Shown: piece after piece, positions 1 through 4,640 of the stretch
How the letters are laid out: every line of letters starts with the position of its first letter
How positions within the stretch are numbered: position 1 is the first letter of the stretch
Source of the DNA: an uncultured Eubacteriales bacterium
Lineage (GTDB): Bacteria > Bacillota > Clostridia > Oscillospirales > Oscillospiraceae
DNA: 6,826 bases
Reading direction: 5' to 3'
Assembly: GCA_900553135.1 (NCBI GenBank)
Contig: USCO01000116.1
Location: 1-6,826 of the forward strand
Notes under the pieces: model-generated
Seen by the model: only the letters and a program-made list of their open reading frames with translations
Told to the model about the DNA's origin: nothing
The model's database searches: none
Position numbers and translations under genes: made by a program

Positions 1-38
1 GCCCCCTGGGCAAGCTGCCCAGGGGGCGCTCTTTTTTT
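1..38 (+). terminator. Intrinsic terminator of a gene left of the window
   Basis: A perfect 12-bp inverted repeat (GCCCCCTGGGCA at 1-12, TGCCCAGGGGGC at 16-27) with a 3-nt loop is followed on the plus strand by seven T (32-38). This is a textbook Rho-independent terminator for transcription entering from the left. It lies 14 bases past the stop of the minus-strand anti-sigma gene, so it sits between convergent genes. The stem could also end the minus-strand transcript, but the T-tract needed for that would lie outside the window. Confidence 0.85.
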
Positions 39-51
39 CCACAAATCAGGG

Positions 52-933
52 TCAGGTTGGGGAAACATTTCCCACCGGGAACTCCAGCACACCGGCGGCT
101 CCGGCGGCAATCTCATACTTTTCAAACACCACCACAATGGCGCCGTCCTCCCGGAGATAGAAGCCCCGGTCCTCGCCCATCAGGCTCTCCAGGTCCACTC
201 CATCAAAGAGCAGGGCCTTCTCCTCCTGGTCCCAGCCCTCCAGCTGCTGCTCCACCGCTGCAGCGGCAATGGCGGCATAGTCGGGCCCCAGCAGGTCCCG
301 CAGGGTCAGTTCCTTCCCCGTCTCCAGGTCCAGGTTATAGAAGTACTGCTGGAAGTAGGCGCTGGCCAGGGTCTCGGTCTTGGTGATGACAAAGGACAGG
401 TACTCCTGGGACATGCGCTTGGCCTGATAGTCCACCTTTATGGTGATGGGCTGGAATTCCTCCGCCTTGCCTCCCGTCTCCAAATAGGCCTGGTAGTACT
501 CCTTGGCCCGCTGGCGGCTGTCCTCCACCTCCTCCTGGATGGCGCTGGAGATCTCCAGATTCACCCGCTGGGCCAGCTCGCCCTGGCCGTCCACCTCGAC
601 CTGGGGGATCTGAACATCCACATAGCTGGTCTCATCCTGCTGCTGGTAGCTGCGGAAGGTGACCACCCGGCACAGCTCCCCCAGCACCGGCACCTGGTAG
701 ACCGCCTGGGCAAAGGCCGGAGCGGTATTCAGGGCCAGCAGGAAGCAGGCGCACAGCCCGGCCGCCATTCCTCCGGCCCACTTGCTCCAATTTTGCCGGG
801 GCTTGGGAGCCAGCCCCACGGCGATGGCCCGCTCCATCCGCCGGGACAGGTCCTGGGGCACCGGCGTCTCCTGATACGCTTGTTTGCTCTGCTCCATGGC
901 CGCCGAAAAACGGCTTCGCTTCTCCTGCTCCAT
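52..933 (-). CDS. rsiV: RsiV-like membrane anti-sigma factor (DUF3298 domain)
   Basis: The 293-aa product is a probable single-pass membrane protein that holds the upstream-encoded ECF sigma factor inactive. Residues 1-50 are a charged, presumably cytoplasmic, sigma-binding segment. Residues about 52-75 are the only strong hydrophobic helix and end in AFA (73-75), a signal-peptidase-like A-x-A site. Residues about 100-290 form an extracellular region matching the PdaC/DUF4163-like plus DUF3298 layout, with the typical 'YNLDLETGKELTLRDLL' stretch at 199-215. In B. subtilis RsiV this domain binds lysozyme, and signal peptidase then makes the first cut. The start is firm: a perfect AAGGAGG (946-940) lies 6 nt upstream, inside the end of the sigma gene. 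The sigma stop and this ATG are one base apart (TAAAATG), so translation is probably coupled. Family assignment is good. Lysozyme as the actual ligand is inferred. Confidence 0.85.
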   Translation of the reverse strand: MEQEKRSRFSAAMEQSKQAYQETPVPQDLSRRMERAIAVGLAPKPRQNWSKWAGGMAAGLCACFLLALNTAPAFAQAVYQVPVLGELCRVVTFRSYQQQDETSYVDVQIPQVEVDGQGELAQRVNLEISSAIQEEVEDSRQRAKEYYQAYLETGGKAEEFQPITIKVDYQAKRMSQEYLSFVITKTETLASAYFQQYFYNLDLETGKELTLRDLLGPDYAAIAAAAVEQQLEGWDQEEKALLFDGVDLESLMGEDRGFYLREDGAIVVVFEKYEIAAGAAGVLEFPVGNVSPT

Positions 934-934
934 T

Positions 935-1420
935 TTAAGCCTCCTTCAAACTTTCCCGCAGCTTGCCCAGGGCCTTGTACAGCCGGGACTTCACCGTGTT
1001 CAGGTTGGTCTCCGTGATCTGGGCGATCTCGCTGAGCTGCATCCCCTCATAAAACCGGAGGATCACCACCGTTTTCAGCTTGGGCGACAGGGCGTCCACC
1101 GCCCGCTCCAGCATCTCCTGGTCCGCCATGCGATCCTCGCAGCTCTCCTGAATTCCCGAGGGGGGCTGAGGCAGGTAGACCACCCGGCCGTTGCGGCGGT
1201 AGAAGGTGATGCACTCCCGCACCAGGATGCGGTAAAACCAGGCCTTCACCGCCCCGGGGTCCCGCAGGCTGTCCCGGTGCTGCAGGGCCTTGACCACGGC
1301 GTCCTGCACCAGGTCCATGGCAAGGTCCGGGTCCCCCACATACTGCTTGGCTACCCGGTAAAAATAGGTCTGATTTTCCCGCAGAAAGGAGACAAGCTCC
1401 TCTTCCTTTTCCTGATTCAC
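935..1420 (-). CDS. sigV: ECF-type RNA polymerase sigma factor (SigV/SigW-like)
   Basis: This is a small two-domain ECF sigma factor that redirects RNA polymerase to stress promoters. Region 2 is seen in 'GDPDLAMDLVQDAVVKAL' and 'AWFYRILVRECITFYRR'. After a linker, region 4 is 'LSPKLKTVVILRFYEGMQLSEIAQITETNLNTVKSRLYKAL', with the helix-turn-helix that reads the -35 box. There is no region 1 or 3, and the length (about 161 aa) is normal for the family. Two in-frame GTG starts are possible. The one at 1420 has AGGTG-type ribosome-binding sequence 8 nt upstream. The one at 1429 (164 aa) has its AAGG only 3 nt away, so 1420 is preferred. The gene is coupled to the RsiV-like anti-sigma gene, which supports a SigV-type assignment over other ECF groups. 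An ECF-type promoter directly upstream suggests autoregulation. Confidence 0.87.
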   Translation of the reverse strand: MNQEKEEELVSFLRENQTYFYRVAKQYVGDPDLAMDLVQDAVVKALQHRDSLRDPGAVKAWFYRILVRECITFYRRNGRVVYLPQPPSGIQESCEDRMADQEMLERAVDALSPKLKTVVILRFYEGMQLSEIAQITETNLNTVKSRLYKALGKLRESLKEA

Positions 1421-1448
1421 GGCGTTCACCTGCCTTTTCTATGTTAAG

Positions 1449-1475
1449 GACGCCCTGGGCCCCTGAAAAGTTTGC
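1449..1475 (-). promoter_or_regulatory. Candidate ECF autoregulatory promoter of sigV-rsiV
   Basis: Read on the minus strand, GCAAAC followed by TTTTC (-35, hexamer 1475-1470) is separated by 17 nt from CGTC (-10, 1452-1449). The AAC/CGTC pair at 16-17 nt spacing is the hallmark of SigW/SigX/SigV-type promoters. The expected transcript start near 1442 leaves a short leader of about 20 nt holding the ribosome binding site. It lies between the terminator of the upstream gene and the sigma gene, as expected for an operon promoter. The match is by eye and no start site is measured. Confidence 0.65.
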
Positions 1476-1492
1476 TTTTGGCTCTCTTTTTT

Positions 1493-1532
1493 ATAAAACA
1501 CAGTCCCGGCACCCAAACAGGTGCCGGGACTG
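1493..1532 (-). terminator. Intrinsic terminator of the 2-hydroxyacid dehydrogenase gene
   Basis: A perfect 13-bp inverted repeat (CAGTCCCGGCACC at 1501-1513, GGTGCCGGGACTG at 1520-1532) encloses a 6-nt loop. On the minus strand it is followed by TGTTTTAT (1500-1493). It begins 39 nt past the dehydrogenase stop codon and separates that gene from the sigma-factor operon on the same strand, so the two are separate transcription units. Confidence 0.85.
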
Positions 1533-1571
1533 TACCGCTCTATAGTTTTGCTTTGCAGCTCGCTGGGACTC

Positions 1572-2510
1572 TTACAGGCCCAGAGCCTCCTTGACCTTGC
1601 CGATGATCAGCTCGGCGATGTCGCGGGAAGCGTCGGTGGACTGAGCGCCCAGGTGAGGAGTGACGATGAAGTTGTCGCACTCAAACAGGGGGGAGTCGAA
1701 GGTAGCGCCCTCGGTCAGGCCGCCGGCAGCCAGCTCGTTCTCCATAACGTCGGAGGCGTAGCCGCCGATCTTGCCGGCCTTCAGAGCCTCGTACATATCC
1801 TTCTCGTTGACGATGCCGCCGCGGGCCATGTTCAGAACCACAGCGTCGGGCTTCATCTCGGAGATGGACTTGGCGTTGAACAGGTTCTTGGTCTCGGGGG
1901 TCAGAGGCATGTGGATGGTGACGTAGTCGGAGTTCTTCAGCACCTCGTCGATGCTCATGCTGGTGGCCTGCTGCTCCTCAAACACGTGAGCGGGCAGATA
2001 GGGATCGTAAGCCACGATGTTCATCTTGAAGGCGCGGCCCAGCTCGCCCACGCGCTGGCCGATGCGGCCAAAGCCCAAGATACCCAGGGTCTTGCCGCGC
2101 AGCTCGCGGCCCACAAACTTATACTTGTCCCAGTTCTTGTTCACCTTCACGTCGGCGTTGGCGGGAATGGTGTGGCGGGACAGGTCCAGCATCTTGGAAA
2201 TGGTCAGCTCGGCCACGGCGTTGGCGTTCATGCCGGGAGCGTTGAAGACCTGGATGCCCTTGGCCTTGGCGGTATCCAGATCAATGTGGTTCAGGCCCAC
2301 GGAGCAAACACCGATGACCTTCAGGTTCTTGGCGGCGTCCAGGATCTCCTTGTTGATGGCGGGGTCAACGCGCATGATCAGCACATCATAGTCGGGGATC
2401 AGCTTGGCCAGCTCCTCCTGGGTGGGCAGCATGTGGGTATCCACCTGCATATACTTGCTGAATTCCTCGGCGATAGAGCTGTGGACGGCGTCAATGATCA
2501 GGCATTTCAT
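1572..2510 (-). CDS. D-isomer-specific 2-hydroxyacid dehydrogenase (SerA-like, no ACT domain)
   Basis: The 312-aa product is a cytosolic NAD-dependent oxidoreductase interconverting a D-2-hydroxyacid and its 2-keto acid. The substrate-binding half (about 1-100 and 285-312) has 'GVCSVGLNHID' (68-77). The Rossmann half (about 101-284) has GFGRIG (146-151) and D169 at the end of the second strand, indicating NAD rather than NADP. Catalytic residues are R230 (NMARGG), E259 (DVMENE) and H286 (TPHLGA). The usual proline after the catalytic Glu is replaced by Leu. The length fits the short family without the C-terminal regulatory domains of many phosphoglycerate dehydrogenases. The ATG at 2510 has AAGGAAG 10 nt upstream. 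An in-frame TTG at 2519 sits one base from that site and is unlikely. The gene is divergent from a LysR regulator, its likely controller. Candidates include 3-phosphoglycerate, glycerate or another hydroxyacid; sequence alone does not decide. Confidence 0.92.
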   Translation of the reverse strand: MKCLIIDAVHSSIAEEFSKYMQVDTHMLPTQEELAKLIPDYDVLIMRVDPAINKEILDAAKNLKVIGVCSVGLNHIDLDTAKAKGIQVFNAPGMNANAVAELTISKMLDLSRHTIPANADVKVNKNWDKYKFVGRELRGKTLGILGFGRIGQRVGELGRAFKMNIVAYDPYLPAHVFEEQQATSMSIDEVLKNSDYVTIHMPLTPETKNLFNAKSISEMKPDAVVLNMARGGIVNEKDMYEALKAGKIGGYASDVMENELAAGGLTEGATFDSPLFECDNFIVTPHLGAQSTDASRDIAELIIGKVKEALGL

Positions 2511-2536
2511 GATAAACAATCTTCCTTTCTCATCTC

Positions 2537-2542
2537 ATTATC
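2537..2542 (-). promoter_or_regulatory. Candidate -10 box of the dehydrogenase gene
   Basis: GATAAT on the minus strand (2542-2537) matches TATAAT at five of six positions and would start transcription near 2530, just before the AAGGAAG ribosome binding site. No good -35 box lies 16-18 nt upstream; the sequence there is TACCAA-like, inside a palindrome. A poor -35 box would suit a promoter that needs an activator. The call is weak. Confidence 0.35.
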
Positions 2543-2580
2543 AATGGGTTTCTTTTCCATTGGTACCAATAAGGTTATTG
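2542..2580. promoter_or_regulatory. Cluster of CAAT/ATTG palindromes, candidate operator
   Basis: Three inverted repeats overlap here: CAATGG (2542-2547) with CCATTG (2557-2562); the perfect 12-bp palindrome ATTGGTACCAAT (2559-2570); and CAATAA (2567-2572) with TTATTG (2575-2580) around GG. All use CAAT/ATTG half-sites. The cluster lies just upstream of, and touching, the candidate -10 box of the dehydrogenase gene, where an activating LysR protein would contact polymerase. That LysR binds here is inferred. Confidence 0.5.
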
Positions 2581-2592
2581 CTTCGCTCTTTG

Positions 2593-2646
2593 TTGTGGAA
2601 AAGAATTTTTCCATGCGTTTTCCGCATATCTTTTCCTTTTCCACAA
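2593..2646. repeat. Nested inverted repeat with GGAAAA/TTTTCC motifs
   Basis: TTGTGGAAAAG (2593-2603) is inverted exactly as CTTTTCCACAA (2636-2646). Inside the 32-nt interval is a smaller pair, ATGCG (2613-2617) and CGCAT (2623-2627). A further pair, GGAAAA (2597-2602) and TTTTCC (2607-2612), competes with the outer stem. TTTTCC occurs at 2553, 2607, 2618, 2631, 2637 and 2662. If the minus strand is transcribed from further upstream this could fold as a leader RNA; otherwise it may be protein-binding or curved DNA. Confidence 0.5.
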
Positions 2647-2728
2647 GGAGTTCCCATCATTTTTTCCTATCTTTTAACCTTATTAAACCATAAATTCTTC
2701 ATTCCGAACAGCAGATTTTTCCCAGTGG

Positions 2729-2757
2729 TTGCCACAGCCTTTTGGCTGTGATATAAT
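2729..2757 (+). promoter_or_regulatory. SigA-type promoter of lysR
   Basis: TTGCCA (-35, 2729-2734) and a perfect TATAAT (-10, 2752-2757) are separated by the ideal 17 nt. TG one base before the -10 box makes it an extended -10 promoter. The start is expected near A2764, giving a leader of about 60 nt before the lysR TTG start. It is near consensus, so repression rather than activation would be the natural way to control it. Confidence 0.85.
2733..2750. promoter_or_regulatory. Inverted repeat filling the lysR promoter spacer, candidate operator
   Basis: CACAGCC (2733-2739) and GGCTGTG (2744-2750) are perfect 7-bp arms around TTTT. They occupy the space between the -35 and -10 boxes almost exactly. 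A dimeric protein bound here would block RNA polymerase. LysR proteins commonly repress their own genes, so autorepression is one reading; an unrelated repressor is another. Confidence 0.5.
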
Positions 2758-2777
2758 AGCTTTATCCCAAGAAAAGA

Positions 2778-2807
2778 ATGAAGGACTTCCTTCATAATGG
2801 GAAGTCC
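2778..2807 (+). promoter_or_regulatory. Overlapping inverted repeats in the lysR leader
   Basis: ATGAAGGA (2778-2785) and TCCTTCAT (2788-2795) form an 18-bp palindrome with only CT between the arms, at about +15 to +32 of the predicted transcript. A second inverted repeat, GGACTTCC (2783-2790) with GGAAGTCC (2800-2807), uses part of the same bases and ends three bases before the Shine-Dalgarno sequence. The first looks like a DNA operator. The second could form an mRNA hairpin next to the ribosome binding site. The two cannot form at once in RNA. Confidence 0.5.
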
Positions 2808-2809
2808 GA

Positions 2810-2826
2810 GGGGAGGCACGCCATTG
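2810..2826 (+). promoter_or_regulatory. Ribosome binding site that fixes the lysR TTG start
   Basis: GGGGAGG (2810-2816) lies 7 nt before TTG at 2824. The in-frame ATG at 2797 sits within the leader inverted repeat, and the 13 nt before it have only a poor AAGGA-like match further upstream at 2781. Starting at TTG gives the usual LysR N-terminus, 'MNFLHLKYF', so the nine residues before it are not part of the protein. Confidence 0.75.
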
Positions 2827-3762
2827 AACTTTTTGCATTTGAAGTATTTCCTGCTTGTGGCAGAAGAACTGAACATCACCCGGGCCGCCGAACGCCTGTA
2901 CATCTCCCAGCAGTCCCTCAGCAACCACATCAGCAACATGGAGCGGGAGCTGGACGTAAAGCTCTTTACCCGCTCCCCCAAGCTGTCTCTGACCTATGCC
3001 GGAGACCTGCTGGTGGAGACCGCTACCCAAATTCTGGACCTGCACAGCCAGTATCTGGCCAAGGTGGGCGACATCAACCGCCACTACATGGGCGTGCTGC
3101 GCCTTGGCATCTCCCACACCTGTGGTCTTGCCCTGCTGCCCGAGATCCTGCCCCAGTTTCAGGCGGAGTTCCCCATGGTGGAATTTTCCCTGTACGAGGG
3201 AAACTCCACCCACCTGGAGGACGAGCTGGCCCACGGCCGTGTGGACCTCATTGTCTGCTTCCAGCCCATTATGATGGAGGGCGTGGAGGTGGTCCCCCTC
3301 ACCGAGGAGGACCTGATTTTGGTGGTGCCGAAAATTTTCACCGACCAGATTTTCGGAGAGCGGGCCGACGAGATTCGGGCCCAGTACGCTGCCGGGGCGG
3401 ATATCGACGCCTTCCAGCACATGCCCTTCATTCTCATCAAACGGGGCAACCGCACCCGCAGCATTGTGGATCAGTACTTCAGCCGCCACTTTTTTAAACC
3501 CAAGCTCATTCTGGAGACGGAGAACACCATCACCACCCTGGCCATGGCCGAGGCGGGGGTGGGCATCACCATCTGTCCCGAGCTGTTTTTGAAAACCATC
3601 CACGTCACCGCCTCCCAGTCCTCCACGGACAAGCTGGACCTGTTCCCCCTCACCGATCCCTCCACCATCAGCCGCCTTGTGGTAGGCTACCGCCGGGACC
3701 GGTACCTCTCCCACTTTGGAGAGCGGTTCATTGAACTGACCCAGCAGGCCCTGAAGAGTTGA
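2824..3762 (+). CDS. LysR-family transcriptional regulator
   Basis: The 312-aa product is a cytosolic DNA-binding regulator of standard LysR length. The N-terminal winged helix-turn-helix covers about residues 1-60: 'LKYFLLVAEELNITRAAERL' followed by the recognition helix 'SQQSLSNHISNMEREL', then 'LFTRSPKLSLTYAG'. A linker helix leads to a periplasmic-binding-protein-like effector domain from about residue 85 ('GVLRLGISHTCGLALLPEIL'), including the late 'TITTLAMAEAGVGITICPEL' stretch typical of the fold. The TTG start at 2824 is chosen for its ribosome binding site and for the family N-terminus. Targets are probably the divergent dehydrogenase gene and possibly the ucpA-like gene 50 bp downstream, with no terminator between. 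The effector is unknown; a substrate or product of those two enzymes is the usual expectation. Confidence 0.93.
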   Translation: MNFLHLKYFLLVAEELNITRAAERLYISQQSLSNHISNMERELDVKLFTRSPKLSLTYAGDLLVETATQILDLHSQYLAKVGDINRHYMGVLRLGISHTCGLALLPEILPQFQAEFPMVEFSLYEGNSTHLEDELAHGRVDLIVCFQPIMMEGVEVVPLTEEDLILVVPKIFTDQIFGERADEIRAQYAAGADIDAFQHMPFILIKRGNRTRSIVDQYFSRHFFKPKLILETENTITTLAMAEAGVGITICPELFLKTIHVTASQSSTDKLDLFPLTDPSTISRLVVGYRRDRYLSHFGERFIELTQQALKS

Positions 3763-3812
3763 TCTGATATGATTTTCAAATACGATACGGAATAAAAAGG
3801 AGCTGTTTTACC

Positions 3813-4592
3813 ATGGGTAAGCTGACCGGAAAGACCGCCCTCATCACCGGCGCCTCCAAGGGCATCGGCGAGGGAATCGCCCGTACCTTCCTGAAACACG
3901 GAGCCAAAGTGATCCTGGCCGCCCGGGGCGCCGCCGTAGAGGAGCTGGCCGCCCAGCTGGGCGAGAACGCCATGGCGGTGCGTATGGACGTGTCCGACCC
4001 CGCCAGTGTGAAGGCCGGGGTGGAGACCGCCCAGGCCGCCTTTGGTCCCATCGACATCCTGGTGTCCAACGCCGGCATCTGCAAGCTGGGAGATTTTCTT
4101 ACCCAGAGCGATGCGGACCGGGACGCCCACCTGGACATCAATGTGAAGGGCGCCTGGAACACCTGTAAGGCGGTGATTCCCGGCATGCTGGAGCGGAAAT
4201 GGGGCAAGATCGTCATTATGTCCTCCGTCACCGGCGACATGGTGGCCGACCCCGGCGAGGCCGCCTATGCCATGAGCAAGGCCGCCCTGGTGGGTCTCAC
4301 CAAGGCCCTGGCCCGGGAGTTTGCCCCCACCATCAACGTCAACGCCATCTGCCCGGGCTATGTGCTCACCCCCATGGTGAAGGGGATGGCCCAGCAGTCC
4401 TGCCCGGACAACCCCCAGAGCGTCATCGACGGCATCGCCTCCGCCATCCCTCTGGGCCGTCTGGCCGATCCCACCGAGGTGGGCGAGCTGGCCGCCTTCC
4501 TGGCCAGCGACGAGGCCAGCTACCTCACCGGCGCCCAGTTCGTCATTGACGGCGGCTCCACCCTTCCCGAAACCAGCACCATGGGCGTGTAA
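3813..4592 (+). CDS. ucpA: UcpA-like short-chain dehydrogenase/reductase
   Basis: The 259-aa product is a classical SDR oxidoreductase, a cytosolic NAD(P)-dependent enzyme acting on an alcohol/carbonyl pair. It shows TGASKGIG (12-19) for cofactor, SNAG (85-88), N110, S138 and YAMSK (Y152, K156) as the catalytic set, and PGYVLTP (181-187). The N-terminus 'MGKLTGKTALITGA', 'SSVTGDMVADPGEAAYA', 'GELAAFLASDEASYLTG' and the C-terminus 'GGSTLPET' resemble E. coli UcpA as recalled, including the shared tail, so this is a close relative rather than just an SDR. At the end of the second strand it has A37-R38 instead of an acidic residue, pointing to NADP(H). AAAGGAG (3796-3802) lies 10 nt before the ATG. 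It is probably cotranscribed with lysR; the 50-bp gap holds only a poor promoter-like match. The substrate is unknown. Confidence 0.9.
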   Translation: MGKLTGKTALITGASKGIGEGIARTFLKHGAKVILAARGAAVEELAAQLGENAMAVRMDVSDPASVKAGVETAQAAFGPIDILVSNAGICKLGDFLTQSDADRDAHLDINVKGAWNTCKAVIPGMLERKWGKIVIMSSVTGDMVADPGEAAYAMSKAALVGLTKALAREFAPTINVNAICPGYVLTPMVKGMAQQSCPDNPQSVIDGIASAIPLGRLADPTEVGELAAFLASDEASYLTGAQFVIDGGSTLPETSTMGV

Positions 4593-4606
4593 CGCCATCG
4601 TTTCTT

Positions 4607-4633
4607 CCCCGGCCATCCGGCCGGGGATTTTTT
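4607..4633 (+). terminator. Intrinsic terminator of the lysR-ucpA unit
   Basis: CCCCGGCC (4607-4614) and GGCCGGGG (4619-4626) form a perfect 8-bp GC stem with a 4-nt loop, followed by A and six T (4628-4633). It starts 15 bases after the ucpA stop. On the minus strand the hairpin is followed by GAAGAAACG with no T-run, so it should not efficiently end the convergent deacetylase transcript. Confidence 0.88.
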
Positions 4634-4640
4634 ATGACCG

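Larger units (their letters stand above)
2511..2823. other. Divergent intergenic regulatory region
   Basis: These 313 bases separate the minus-strand dehydrogenase from the plus-strand lysR. They are much more AT-rich than the flanking genes and no convincing gene was found in them. They contain the lysR promoter and leader on the right, a candidate dehydrogenase -10 box on the left, and several inverted repeats listed separately. This is the expected place for LysR binding, since regulators of this family normally bind the region shared with a divergent target gene. Confidence 0.8.

Noticed and set aside
884..1447. 187-residue plus-strand frame across the sigma gene, and shorter frames opposite the anti-sigma gene
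   Set aside because: No family resemblance is seen. The opposite strand encodes clear sigma and anti-sigma proteins.
1521..2693. 390-residue open frame on the plus strand, antisense to the whole dehydrogenase gene
   Set aside because: The minus-strand frame has a complete, motif-rich dehydrogenase, ribosome binding site and terminator. The antisense frame is a low-complexity G/V/L/H/Q-rich product, as expected opposite a GC-biased gene.
2683..3714. 343-residue open frame on the minus strand, antisense to lysR
   Set aside because: It is G/V/H/Q-rich with no recognisable motif and covers the lysR promoter, leader and coding region. It is explained by third-position GC bias of lysR.
3759..3786. 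Possible separate ucpA promoter (TTGATC, 16 nt, TACGAT)
   Set aside because: Each box matches consensus at only four positions and the -35 box overlaps the lysR stop codon. Readthrough from lysR is the simpler explanation.
3687..4616. 309-residue open frame on the minus strand, antisense to ucpA
   Set aside because: It has glycine/histidine-rich low-complexity composition with no motif or ribosome binding site, and it runs into the ucpA terminator. It is a shadow of the SDR gene.
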